This document shows positions 37,180-49,388 of a DNA stretch of 64,000 nt, in pieces. The stretch covers positions 45,427,158 through 45,491,157 of the forward strand of contig NC_089224.1 of the NCBI RefSeq assembly GCF_963924675.1, written 5' to 3'. Both the position numbers and the translations under genes were made by a program. Numbering within the stretch: position 1 is the stretch's first letter; the number at the start of each line of letters is the position of its first letter. The notes beneath the pieces were generated by a model that was given only the letters and a program-made list of their open reading frames with translations, was not told the origin of the DNA and did not search any database. This DNA is from Phocoena phocoena (Eukaryota; Chordata; Mammalia; Artiodactyla; Phocoenidae).

Positions 37180-37842
37180 TATTGCTGCCCAAGAATCTGG
37201 AAAGGGCCCGGTAACAGTTGGAGTCCTGTTTCTCTCCCACAGCTGTTCTAGGTCCTGAAAAGTGGTCTTTTGCGTTTCTCTACGCATCATGGAAGACTTC
37301 TGTAACAGCTTGCACGTGTTGTAAGACACTGCAGACTTCAAAGAACTGTCATTCCAACGCACTGCATCATGGCTCTGCCTCCTTCCACAGCTGGGCCCAG
37401 AAGCGCCAGGGTATTAGATTTTGCCATTGCCGAAGGCCCAAACCACACCCCGGCGGGGAAGTGGCCACACCCAATTCACGAGCCTGTCCTCAGTTAATAT
37501 CCCTGAAGCCTGTGGCTTTTAACTGTCTAGGGGTTTTGGGTTGGGGGTATGCTCCATTACCCAAACAGATAACTCCAAAAGTATCTGATAGGAAACCCAG
37601 GTCTTCGCGTTTTGCCTTCACCAGCCAGTCCCGGGCAGTCAGATCGGCCACAAGCACAGGGCTGCTACTTTTAGACTGCAAAGAGCCTCTGAGGTTAACA
37701 GGATATCATCAGTATAAGGGTCGAGAAAGACATGCCTCATGGTAGACAGCTGCCACAGGTCCCACTTGCTGGTGGATGGCCATCTTGGGATTACCCCCCA
37801 CCCTACCCCGTTATCCATCATTATTTCCCGACATCTCAGCAC
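37180..37842 (-). pseudogene. Degenerate retroviral pol, B3 second block
   Basis: Copy of 15,530-16,192. Confidence 0.65.
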
Positions 37843-38444
37843 TCACCGGCGTATCCTCGGCCTCTGGGCTTCTTGGCTCCCTCGCCAACTGTTGAGCTGT
37901 ACCCTGCAGGCCTGCAAGCCTTATAGCTGCCCAATCTCCAGGCCCAAGAAAGAGCCCAGAGGCGGTGGCAGAGACATCTGCAGGCAGAGACAGGGGTCTT
38001 ACATGTCTGTATTAAAAGGTCCTCAAAGAGCACCCAGCCGTGAAAAGCAATCGGCCGGCAGCCATGTTTGCCACTCCTCCGGGACACAGGAGACTACCAT
38101 TTCTAGGGAGAACTGACCTCAGGTTCGCTCATCAGTTACCGAGGACACCAGCAGCTGGGGCAGGTCTCTCACAACCCCTCAGGTTAATGCCCATCACCAC
38201 CACAGATATTTCCCTTTTATGATCTAGCAGGTCGAGCTGCTTTGGCCTAAGCTTTAGAACGATCACGTGGTGGGGCAGGGTGCAAGCATGTTGGTGTGAG
38301 CGGGGTGTGACTGAAGCAGGGACTGGTCTAGCACGGGATGCACAAAGAGCAAGAGAACAGCCATCTTGAATTGACTAACCATACAGAGTGTTAATTTTTT
38401 ACAAAAAATTTTTTTGGAAATAATATTCTATGACTTCCAAAGGT

Positions 38445-38665
38445 AGGTTAGAGTTTATCAAGCTTGGCGGTGCACACATTTGAGGCCAGATAATTCTCTG
38501 TTGTGGCTGCTGTCCTGTGGTACTGTAGGGTATTCAGCAGCATCCCCGGCCTCTATCCATTAGATGCCAGTATCAGCCCTCATCACCAGTTGTAACAACT
38601 GAAAACGTCTCCAGACATTGCCAAACATGCCCTCGGGGACAAAACCGCCCTCACCGAGAACCAAT
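38445..38665 (+). mobile_element. MER5A-type relic (B3 copy)
   Basis: Copy of 16,795-17,015. Confidence 0.85.
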
Positions 38666-40044
38666 GGATTAGGTCATAATAGCTTGCTTACTGGGCCACT
38701 CACTTGTGAGCCCAAGGCGCCTTTTAAAATGTTCAACTACACTGAGTCTACCATGCTCACAGAAAAACTAGACCACAAGGAGAGTCACTGTGAGGTGCTT
38801 CTGTACCCAGTACCAGCTGAGGTCCCAGCTGAGACTTATCCGCATCAGACAGGCAAGTGAAAGTGCCTACCACATGCCAGGTCAATCCCAGCCACCCAGT
38901 GGAGTGTGCTCCTGACGCCCTAGAGATGGTGAAACAGAGACAAGCCATTCCTTCTGTGCCCTGTGGGAATCCCTGGCTCACAGAATCTATGAGATGAGAC
39001 ATTGATTATTTTGGGTGATAGATTTTGGAGTCATTTGTTTCAAAGCTACAATACTGGGGACATCATGTTTGTTTGTATTGTGAGTGGAGGTCTACAACAA
39101 TAAACAAAGAAGCCCTATTTATCAGATCAGATTGAGTATGAGTGTAAGATCCTTTAAGACTTCAGAGAGATCTAGGTGGTGTCTCAGAGCATCTTTCAAA
39201 CCAACAAAAAGCCTTCTCAGGATCCTACGGAATGCCTCAGAGATTCTCTCCATTAAGTGACAGGGCTCTAAAACACCAACTTGCTGTCTCACTGGAGACT
39301 CATGGGTAGCCCAAAGTGAAAAAGGGTATATATCTGAAGAGATTTGTGGGTGTGCCTCTTATCCAATGGCATTCATTATAAACAGATATACAGCAAACCC
39401 AGTAAATGGTTACAGTAATTATATCAGTTTAGACTGAAAGTAATAGCATACACAATAAAGAGGGCTTCAGATCCCCAAACTTTTCCAGAAAGGAAGAAGG
39501 ATGAGAAGTCTACACGATGTAAGACAAGCACTTCTTGTGGGAAAGGAAGGATAACTTAAAAGGCAGAGCCAAGAAGCCAGAAAGGAGAAAAATCAGCCTT
39601 GGAGAATAACTCCCAGAGACTTAGAACTGAGCCCTAATCTGAACATTGACACCACCTGCCCTAATAGGGAGCCGAATTACAATAGGCCGGTGACTGCTAT
39701 GTGCTTTCTGCTTTACCCCATTTTGAATGGGACTATTACAATATCTTATGCCTGCCTCACCATTGTATGTTGGGAGTAAAGGAACAAATAACCTCTCTAT
39801 TTAGATTACAGGGCTTCACATTGAGAAGAATGGCACTCAAGGAGCAGTGCTAGAGGAACTGTGCCTGAGGAACTCCATCCACACCTTGATCTGACGGAGA
39901 CGGTGAAACTCTGGACCTGGATTTTTGCCATAATAAGATGAGACTTTGGAAGGTTTTGAGAAGTGATGAATGTATTTTACATGTGAAAGGATGTGACGTT
40001 TTATGGACTGTAGCAGATTGTATTTTTAAAAGATGGCAGCAACA
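38666..40044. other. Non-coding stretch (B3 copy)
   Basis: Copy of 17,016-18,394. Confidence 0.35.
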
Positions 40045-40255
40045 TTTCCCTCATTTCACATATTTTTCTAGAATGTTGAAAATCCTCCAGTAACAGATAT
40101 ATTGTCTAATTCGTCTCTCCTTGAACCTGAATGGGTTTGTGACATCTACAATACGTAAAAATGATACGGTGATTTCTGAGGCTTGGTCATAAAAGGTAAT
40201 GCTGCTTCTGCCTTGCTGACCGAGCCATCATACGAGAAGTGCTATCACTCTATCA
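40045..40255 (+). mobile_element. MLT1-type MaLR LTR fragment (B3 copy)
   Basis: Copy of 18,395-18,605, with the same SINE remnant after it (40,256-40,286). Confidence 0.65.
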
Positions 40256-40631
40256 CTCTTAGCCACTGTGCCACCAGGGAAGTCTGAGCAGATTACATTT
40301 AAAAGAAGTATCTTCCTCCTGACCTTTTCAAAGATAACAGGAAAATAAATAACATATAACTCAGACCTTCGAATCAAGTGGGGTCTTTTTCTTCATTAAC
40401 AAGTTGACAGGAAAACTCAGGGATTAAGGAAAAATATTTTGGCTCTTGAGATACAGAACTTCACAGACTTTCACTGGTCACGAAGTTCAGCAAGTGGTTA
40501 TTTTCACTGCCCTCATTAAGACTGGTTATTGATTAAAGGAATTGTTGATGCAAATACTTAGACCAGTCCATGCTTAGGGTACCACTGGTTCAATGGCCTT
40601 CAATTTTTTTTTAAAAAAATAAAGAATAAGT

Positions 40632-40840
40632 GGGACTTCCCTGGTGGTCCAGTGGGTAAGACTCCACACCCCCAATGCAGGGGACCTGGGTTTGATCCCT
40701 GGTTAGAGAACTAGATCCCGCATGCCGTGCTGCAACTAAGAAGTCCTCATGCAGCAACTAAAAGATCCCACATGCCGCGACAAAGATCCCACATGCCACA
40801 ACTAGGACCCTACGCAGCCAAAATAAGTAAATATTAAAAT
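40632..40840 (+). mobile_element. CHR-type SINE (B3 copy)
   Basis: Copy of 18,982-19,190, but about six differences cluster between about 40,779 and 40,828, in a block that is otherwise almost identical. Confidence 0.9.
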
Positions 40841-41032
40841 AAATAAAGAATAAAAGTTGTTTAAAAAAGCTATTTTGGACTGACCTCTAGAGGGGAAACA
40901 AGGTCTCAATTTCTTCCAAAACCGCAAATTTGATTCTATTTGTTTGTGCTCCAGATGAAAGAGATTCCAGGTGAGTAAGTGAAGACCAGTGAAACCACTG
41001 AATACTGGTATCCATTAATATATCAGTGTTCA

Positions 41033-41260
41033 GGGACTTCCCTGGTGGTCCAGTGGGTAAGACTGTGCACTCCCAATGCAGGGGGCCTGGGTTTGATCCC
41101 TGGTCGGGGAGCTAGATCCTGCATGCATGCCACAACTAAGAATCCACATGCCACTACTAAGAAGTCCACATGCCGCAACTAAAGGATCCCACGTGTCACA
41201 GCAAAGATCCTGTGCCACAACTAAGACCCAGCACAGCCAAAATAAATAAACAAATATTAA
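41033..41260 (+). mobile_element. CHR-type SINE followed by a TA repeat (B3 copy)
   Basis: Copy of 19,383-19,610. The TA tract is one repeat longer. Confidence 0.92.
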
Positions 41261-41691
41261 AATATATACATATATATATATATATCAGTGTTCAAACCTA
41301 GATACTGGTATCCCTGAGGGTACATGATTACTATCCAGGGGCATGCAAGCCCATAGATTTTAAGAACACATTTTTAACATCCTCAGCATCGATAAACATC
41401 CCTGATGAAACTGATCAGCCAGACAAGAGAGATGGAAGTTTGGCCCATCGCCATTCTCACATTTAGACTTTACATTTAGACTTTTACTTTGTAAAATAAA
41501 GTCCTTCTTACCCATTCCAAGCCTCAGCCTGGCGCACTGCCTCAGGGTGCAAAACCTCTGTGACACCAGAGGGACAATTCCAGAAGGCTTAGTTCTTCAG
41601 AATGATTCCTTTGATAGAAAAGCAGAGGGGACTTTGATAAGGTGTTTATGCTTTATCAGTTACATCCTCTCTCCTGTATCAACATCTTTCT

Positions 41692-42711
41692 TTTTATTGG
41701 CTAGTTTTGATCAACGTTAAATGTGCTTAATTTTCATTTTATCCTAAACATGACTACTCCTCAGCCCTATGACCACTTGTTAGTATTATTTTGCTGCTGG
41801 CATTCTGTTCACACCCAAACTTCTTCAACGTTCTCTGGATTATCTGTCCCTATTTCTTCACATGCACCTCATTCCTCCAATTGCCATAATTTGCCTTCAA
41901 CCTCCCTGTTCTCTTAAAACTGCTCAGCCAAAGTTTATAATGAACTATCAATACATGTTACTGAGATCAGAGATCACTGTCAGGCAGCCTCAGCTGACAT
42001 CTCAGAAGCATCGGACACTTGTTACCACGCCCTCCATCTTAAGGTCTGACGCTCATCTGGTCTCCGTGTCACCTCCATCCTCTGCTTTTCTGCCCCTCCT
42101 CCTCTCCTTCCTTTGTTGACTGCTCCCTCTCATCTTAGGGAATTGGTGTTCCACAAATTCCGTGCTAGTCCCACACTTCATCCTCTCTGCACATACACTC
42201 TCAACCTCCCAAATAGTTCCAAATGTCCTCTCTATGATTGTGACCTCCATATGCATGTCTTTCCCCAGAATCTTATCTCCAAACATTAGATCCATATTTC
42301 TACATGCTAGAATATCTAGAATATCTCCACTTCACGTGTTCAAAATTGAATCCATATTTTCCAAACTTTCTCGCCCTTCTATGTTCCTTGTGTGAATGGG
42401 CCCCAATCATTCTGCAGCCCAAGAGAGAGACATGGACATTATCATTGAGTTCTCAACTTCCTCAAAGCCCATAGCCAATAAATCATCACAGATTGTTCTT
42501 CTGACATCATACTCATGGCCACCCATCATCTGTACAACAGCCTTTCTACATGAAGGGATATGCCTACCTTATGAATCCTATTTCTTTCATTGCAGTTGTT
42601 TGAAAATATATTCACAGACTGTCTCATACTCTTTCCTGTCCCTTCCCTTGACTATGTGCTTGATGTAGCAACTTCCCTCTAATCAATACACAACACAGGT
42701 TGAAGTGACGG
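41692..42711 (+). mobile_element. L2 LINE relic (B3 copy)
   Basis: Copy of 20,045-21,060. Confidence 0.6.
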
Positions 42712-42740
42712 TGTGTAACTTATAAGACTCTGTCATAAAA

Positions 42741-43101
42741 CAATTTACTGCCTTCTCCACTTCTGGTTTTCATCACTCACTTTGGTAGAAGCCAGCTGTT
42801 GTGAGGACACATCACAGGGCTTAGTGGAGGGGCTCAGGTGACTGTGATGAGGAACTGAGGCTTCCTGCCAGTGGTCATGTGAATGACCCATGTTAGAAGC
42901 AGATCCTCCAACCCAAGTCAAGCCTTCAGGTGACTGCAGGCCAGCTGACATCTTGACCGCCACCTCATGAGAGATTCTGAGCCCACTGAAAGCGCTCTCA
43001 AGTTCTTGATTCATAAAAACGGTTTGGTAATAAACTAGTGGTTAACGCCACTAAGTTTTAGGTTATTAATTATGCATCAATAGAACACTAATTTACCAAT
43101 G
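42741..43101 (+). mobile_element. MLT1-type MaLR LTR (B3 copy)
   Basis: Copy of 21,090-21,450. Confidence 0.75.
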
Positions 43102-43452
43102 TAGGAGACCCAATGCAAATTTCTAGCCTCCTTTGCAGATAGAATGCAGGCACTTGAATAAGACTTTGCCAATCTGAAGCACCTGTGTGCCATTTAGATC
43201 CAGAGTGAAAAATGAGAAGATATAGGCTCTGTGTGGCGATTCCATGTTTGCTGGCTGAAGTAGTGGTTTCCCATGGTGGCAAGTTCAAGTTTCCAGGAAA
43301 GAAATGGCATCAAAAAATGGCATTTCCTTTCAGTTCTTACTGGAATATCGGCAAAAACAAACAGAATTAACGAAACTATTCATGTGCCTTTTGGAATTTA
43401 TGGGTGACTGAAGGTTTAAAGGCACTTTGCACCTCTTTAAAAGCAAAAGAGT

Positions 43453-43859
43453 GAAGTAAGCTAGAAAGAGAAAAACAAATATCGTATATTAACGCATATA
43501 TGTGGAATCTAGAAAAATGGTACAGGTGAACCTATTTGCAGGGCAGGAATAGAGACGTAGACATAGAGAACAGATGTGTGGACATGGTGGAGGGGGAAGG
43601 GAAGGGTGGGATAAAGTGGGAGATTAGGATTGATGTATATACACTACCATGTGTAAAACATATAGCTAGCGGAAACCTGCTGTTTGGCACAGGGAGCTCA
43701 GCTCGGTGCTCTGTGATGACCTAGGTGGGATGGGGGAGGGGGTGGGAGGGAGGTCCAAGAGGGAGGGGATATTTGTAGACATATACCTGATTCACTTCAT
43801 TGTACAGCAGAAACTAACACAACATTTTAAAGCAATTACACTCCAATTAAAAAATAAGA
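43453..43859 (+). mobile_element. L1 LINE 3' end fragment (A3 copy)
   Basis: A3 copy of the fragment at 139-550, nearly identical to the A2 copy. Confidence 0.85.
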
Positions 43860-43885
43860 AAATAAAAGCAAAAGTAAGATTCAGC

Positions 43886-44000
43886 GGACTTCCCTGGCGG
43901 TCCAGCAGTTAAGACTGTGGTTCCACTGCAGTGGGCAAGGGTGTGATCCCTGCTCAGGGAACTAAGATCCCACGTGCCGCGCGCAGCCAAACAAAAAAAA
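43886..44000 (+). mobile_element. CHR-type SINE (A3 copy)
   Basis: Same insertion as 578-692. Confidence 0.88.
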
Positions 44001-44295
44001 GTTAAGACTGAGCACTTAATATATAGATTAAACTACCCCCACAAAGCAAAATAAAACAAATGCAAAGCTTGTCATATTATAACATAAATAGTAAAATTTG
44101 CAAATATAGCAATTATCCTAAGATAATAAATACTAATTATTATAAATTAAAATGAAATTTCTTTCTATTCAAAACTACAGTTTCTTATTGTTGATAAAAA
44201 TCTGCCAAAATGACTCAATATATTTTTTAATGGAAGCAGACAAAAACGTCTTTGAACTGAGTAAATATTTACAAGATTGAGGCCACTAATAAGCG

Positions 44296-44588
44296 CAGTC
44301 AGCCCTCCAAATACATGGGTTCAACCACTACAGGTTGAAAATATTTGGGAAAAAAATTCCAGAAAGTTCCAAAAACAAAGCTTGAATTTGCCATGTGCCA
44401 GCAACTATTTATACCAATTACATTGTATTAGGTATTCTAAGTAATCTAGAGGTGATTTAAAGTATATGGGAGATGTATGTAGCTTATATGCAAATACTAT
44501 ACCATCTTATATAAGGAACTTGAAGATCCACACGGTATCCATGGAGGTCCTGGAACCTCTCCCGCTCGGGTACTGAGGGAGGACTGTA
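44296..44588 (+). mobile_element. Tigger-family DNA transposon (A3 copy)
   Basis: Same element as 988-1,282. Confidence 0.8.
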
Positions 44589-44760
44589 GATGAGACATAC
44601 TGTGGAAGCTTAATTCTCCTTTTTGACTTCCTGAGTTTTCTGATGAGCTGATTAATACAAAGAAAGCATTTCCTAATTTTCATGTCTTAACTTCCAGTAT
44701 GACAATGTCCCAGGCACAGCAGCTGTGTACTTTGCTTCTCATATCGACCCTGGTACTTTG

Positions 44761-44902
44761 TATTTATTCTGGGGTTTTTTTCTTTTCTCCTTTTTGTTGT
44801 TTTTGGCCACATCCAGCGGCTTGTGGGATCAGGGACTTAATCCGAGTCACAGCAGTGAAGGCGCAGTGTCCAAACCACTGGAGCACCAGGGAATTCCCTG
44901 AG
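44761..44902 (-). mobile_element. CHR-type SINE, minus strand (A3 copy)
   Basis: Same insertion as 1,454-1,597, with the same target-site duplication at 44,749 and 44,903. Confidence 0.9.
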
Positions 44903-44914
44903 CCTGGTACTTTG

Positions 44915-47426
44915 GAAGCAGTCCTTCAAAGTCTGGCTAGAGTCCTCATTGCTCAGAAAGTCTTTCCATCTCCATTTTCTGCACCAAACAGGTCTCCAAC
45001 AATTCTAGCTGCTGATCAGTCCAATGAGGATTATCATCCCTCTTTGCTGAAAAAGTTGAAGATCTGCTAGATTACCGCATGGAGAAAGAGGTGGCCTGAG
45101 CTATTTGCAACTGTCTGCTCCTGGAGGAACCTGAAAACCTTCTTGTCCTTCAGGCAGGAAAACAATGGAAAGATTCTTCCATTAGGTGCAGAACTTGTGA
45201 GGGTCTCCTGCTTTGGCAGGCCGTGGTTCGGGGCTGGTCACAGCTAAGGGTGCAGACAGGGCTGGAGAACATCATCCTGGGTGACCTCAGTGAGGATGGT
45301 GGCAGGCCCCAGTGAGCCTGGTGATTCAGGTGTCTGGCTGTGGAAGCCTGTATCCAGCTGCTCTGAGTACCTGCCTGCAAATGAGATTCTTAAATAGTAC
45401 AAGGTTGTCAATTCTGTACTTATGCCAATGTTGTTTCCAAGTTTTTCCAATTTCTCTTCAATTTATTGGCAACAGATAATGTCGCAACTTCAACGTTTCT
45501 TTTATTACGCTGGAAATTAAACATTCATGGAAAAGGACAGAGTATAAATCCAATAGGGTGTACTCATCCAAATGAGACCCAAGGTTGAAATAAAATCTGA
45601 GTCTCAATCTGTGTCTTTTTAAATTCTAATAAGAGTACTTAGACATTTGACATTTTACTGTATGTTCATGCTTTGTAATGCACCAAAATACAACTAGCCT
45701 CGCCTCTCTCCATGTCCCCTTTAAGGGGCTAAGACATTAGATTTGAATTCTTCCACATGACTTTACAGGAGTCATAGTTCATGTCTCCAGACATAGTCTA
45801 CGGATAAGAGTGGCATAAATGTTAACACCAAGGGCTAATTCATACCATTCTCTTCCTTCTGTCACCAAAAGTATGCTCACCACATATATATGTGACAATG
45901 CGCTTGGCAATGTGGATTCCAGGAAAGTGAGGCAGGGGTGGTGACCGCCCTCCAGGGAGCAGGGAGGACAGACTTTAGAGGCAGGATTAGGATGAGGGAA
46001 GCACCACGTGCTCAGCGCAGCTGAGGGCCAGTGCTCAGAGCTGATGAAGAGGAGGGCCTGGGAGCAGCAGAAGGCTCCACTCTGACAAAAATCTGGGGCT
46101 CCTCAATTTAAATGACATCAGATTTTCATTTCCTCTTCTAAAAAACGGAGACAACTCAAGTAGTTGTCACACAGGCAAATGTAAAGATTAAATGAAGTTT
46201 GCAAATTATAGTCTGAGAATCTGAATTTAGTGAACATAGCTGCCTTTAGCATTAATGTGACATATAGTAACTTGTAGAGTCCATGATCAGCCCCGCTAAA
46301 AGAGGCTTTGACTGCCGCTCCCTTAACACTGTCAGGGATCTGTGTGTTGAGGCCCCAAATGCAAACTGCAGGAGAGGGGTTGCCTTCTGGACTGCGAAGA
46401 AGCAAAGCCCAAGTTTCCAGGCCTAGAGCAGTGTCTGGTACATTAAGGAGAGAAATCCTACAGCACTTGAAACATTTGCAGAGAACCAGCATCGAGGAAA
46501 AATGGCTGCTTTGTATAAATGTATAGTATAAATGAGATAAACAGTCCCTTCCCTCATCCTCAGTCTCAGGCCACCTCTGGTGATATTATTTTAAGACAAA
46601 GGTGTTTTTAAATGTTATGGGGACCAGGAAATGGGTTATAACATGTACATGGGGCAGAGGGTGACGAAATGGGCCGTTCCTATATTTTTAGGTATGGAAG
46701 GTCACAACGTTACTTCGAAAGCTATTTCCTGGCCAGTTGGGTAAAGAAAGGGAGGGCTTCCCTCAAGCATGGAATGTAAGAAAGCACCAAATCTAAGTGA
46801 TCAAGATAAATCATATTTTAACACAATATATAAAAATGAAAATGCCACAACACACATGCTGAAGAAAACAGCAAAATTTTAAATAAAGACAGAAATGACC
46901 CTGCATTGGGATGACGCTGACAGTCTTATAGAGGAAGGCTTCACGTTGCCAGTGAATTTGGGTAATTTCTGTTTAGTCTATAAAATTCTTACCAGAGAAA
47001 ATGAGAAGATCAGACCTGGTAAATGTCCTCAGCTGCTTGTACAGGACACTAGTGACTCTTCTTTCTTCACTACAGTCAAGCTGGAGTCCTGAGAAAGGTG
47101 TTTCAGACACTCGAGTTAAATAAAAATTATTTAAGACTGTCACAGAGTCACAAGCAATTGTCAAACACTGCAGTTCTTCAAACAAGTAAAGAAGTAGTCT
47201 TGAAAATATTAATGAGTTTGCTTCCATTAAAGCTAGGAAAGTAAAATTATATTAAATTCTTGTTTTAGTATAAAGAAACTATAATTCAATAAAATGCTAT
47301 GTTTTAATACCCATATATTTTAATATCCTACCTTCAATATTTAAATATTTTCAGAAAGTATAAAAAATTGTAAAATATTTAAATCAATCAATATAAGTTT
47401 AATTTAAAAATATAAAAAATAAAATG
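44915..47426. other. Non-coding stretch in A3, no element recognised
   Basis: Copy of 1,610-4,121. It resembles A2 in its left part, but A1 in the stretch from about 46,895 on. Confidence 0.6.
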
Positions 47427-47439
47427 CTGTGAGTTTTTT

Positions 47440-47645
47440 TTGTTGTTTTCTGCGGTACGCGGACCTCTCACTGTTGTGGCCTCTCCCCATTGCGGAGCAC
47501 AGGCTCCGGACGCGCAGGCCCAGCGGCCATGGCTCAAGGGCCCAGCTGCTCCGAGGCATTTGGGATCCTCCCGGACCCCGTCACGAACGCGTGTCCCCTG
47601 CATCGGCAGGCGGACTCTCAACCCCTGCGCCACCAGGGAAGCCCC
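47440..47645 (-). mobile_element. Young CHR-type SINE, minus strand (A3 copy)
   Basis: Same insertion as 4,135-4,340. It shares the CCATTGCGG and ACCCCGTCACG states with A1 rather than with its otherwise closer relative A2. Confidence 0.93.
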
Positions 47646-47724
47646 CTGTGAGTTTTTTAATGTTCCTACCTTTCAGTTATTCAGTACTTCCTCCCCCACG
47701 TTAACGCTGTATTCCTGAAAGACA

Positions 47725-48309
47725 CCATGAAGTCCCAGAGCATATACAGGGGCGCTCAGCTCCCGCGACCTCAGCCCCGGTGGTGGCTGCGCTCCGACTC
47801 ACCCCCAGGGCGTCCCCAACACCGTCCGGGCGCCCCATCGCCGCCGCCGCGTTCCCCTTTCTCTGAGCCGTCGCAGCATAGCGCCAGAAACGAGCCCGAA
47901 TCTGTAAAATCGGTACCAACTCGCTTCCCAGCTTCAAACCCCTCAGAAAACGGCTTCTTAACCAAAAATGGCCTCGCTCAAGTTTCTGTGCGAAAATAAA
48001 GCACAAAACTCAGGGGAAAGCCCGAAAATGCAAGGTTCCAGCTTCCAACCAGACAAAATTGTCGCTGGCGCGGCCGCGACAAGGCTCCCACTTGAGAACT
48101 CAGCATCGCGAAGACAAAAGTTTTTTCTCACTATTAAATCAGTATAAAGATGCTCCGTGAGGATGCAACTCAACTTTTTCTCGCGCTGCCCAAACCGCGT
48201 AAAGTGCAAACTCTCATAAGTCAGCGTTTCCCTAGCCGAACCGATCAAAAGACATCCGGCGCCCATTAGCCGCCGCCTAGAGAAGCGCACTGTCCCGGCC
48301 GGGTTCCAG
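47725..48309. promoter_or_regulatory. CpG-rich segment, cut short (A3)
   Basis: Copy of 4,420-5,000 whose right end is the deletion join at 48,309, where an L1 follows in place of the interferon gene. A 4-bp CCGG duplication lies just before the join. Confidence 0.5.
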
Positions 48310-48841
48310 TGGGCATAGATGGAACCTACCTCAACATAACAAAGACCATATACAACAAACCCACAGCAAATATCATTCTCAATAGTGAAAAACTGAAAGC
48401 ATTTCCTCTAAGATCAGGAACAAGACAAGGATGTCCACTCCCACCACTATTATTCAACATAATCCTGGAAGTCCTAGCCACAGCAATCAGAGAAAAAAAA
48501 GAAATAAAAGGAATCCAAATTGGAAAAGAAGTAAAACCGTCACTGTTTGAAGATGACATGATACTATACAGAGAAAATCCTAAAGATGCTACTAGAAAAC
48601 TACTAGAGCTCATCAATGAATTTGGTAAAGTTGCAGGATACAAACTTAATACACAGAAATCTCTTGCATTCCTATACACTAACAATGAAAGATTAGAAAG
48701 AGAAATCAAGAAATCAATCCCATTTACCATCAGATCAAAAACAATAAAACACCTAGGAATAAACCTACATAGGGAGGCAGAAGATTTGTACTCAGAAAAC
48801 TATAAGACACTGATGAAAGAAATCAAAGATGACCGAAACAG

Positions 48842-49388
48842 GACTTCCCTGGTGGTGCGTTGGTTAAGAATCTGCCTACCATGGGCTTCCCTGGTGGCGC
48901 AGTGGTTGGGAGTCCGCCTGCCGATGCGGGGGGCACGGGTTCGTGCCCCGGTCCGGGAGGGTCCCGCGTGCCGCGGAGCGGCTGGGCCCGTGAGCCATGG
49001 CCGCTGGGCCTGCGCGTCCGGAGCCTGTGCTCCGCAGCGGGAGAGGCCACAGCAGTGAGAGGCCCGTGTACCGCCAAAAAAAAAAAAAAAAAAAAACAAA
49101 GAATCTGCCTACCAATGCAGGGGCCAAGGGTTCGAGCCCTGGTCCGGGAAGATCCCACGTGCCGTGGAGCAACTAAGCCCATGCGCCACAACTACTGAGC
49201 CCACATGCCACAACTACCGAAGCCCGTGTGCCTAGAGCCTGTGCTCTGCAGTGAGAGAAACCACCACAATGAGAAGCCCACACAGTGCACCGAAGAGTAG
49301 CCCCTGCTCACCGCAGGTACAGAAAGCCCACGTGCAGCAACCAAGACCCAATGCAGCCACAAATAAATAAATAAATAAATAAATAAAT
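48842..49388 (+). mobile_element. Long CHR-type SINE inside the L1, itself interrupted
   Basis: Same insertion site as the SINEs at 10,138 and 31,788, here with both flanks: ATGACCGAAACAG (48,829-48,841) and ATGACCCAAACAG (49,389-49,401). Tail (AAAT)n. It holds a younger SINE at 48,881-49,098. Confidence 0.92.
48881..49098 (+). mobile_element. Young cetacean CHR-type SINE nested in an older SINE
   Basis: Head 'ATGGGCTTCCCTGGTGGCGC', many intact CpGs, long A-tail. Perfect 15-bp target-site duplication AAGAATCTGCCTACC at 48,866-48,880 and 49,099-49,113. It is absent from the matching SINE at 10,138 in A1. Confidence 0.95.

Larger units (their letters stand above)
33170..38385 (-). mobile_element. 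Endogenous retrovirus array, LTR-int-LTR-int-LTR (B3)
   Basis: Copy of the array at 11,520-16,735 at an offset of 21,650. Differences are few (for example 13,371 T versus 35,021 C on the plus strand). Confidence 0.65.
32084..48309 (+). repeat. Segmental duplication, truncated unit 3 (block B3 + A3)
   Basis: Last unit. B3 (32,084-43,313) is complete. A3 (43,314-48,309) stops in the CpG-rich segment, about 80 bp before where the interferon start codon would be, and joins an L1 directly. Equivalent A1 coordinates at the join are about 5,000 and 9,607, so about 4.6 kb is missing, including the interferon gene, the MST LTR, a SINE and the 5' part of the L1 fragment. Confidence 0.9.

Noticed and set aside
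1..48309. CRISPR array or bacterial-type mobile unit as an explanation for the repeats
   Set aside because: The period is 21 kb and the content is mammalian SINEs, LINEs and interferons. No short spaced repeats occur.
48309..49058. 249-codon plus-strand open frame
   Set aside because: It is L1 reverse-transcriptase sequence running on into two SINEs, not a host gene.
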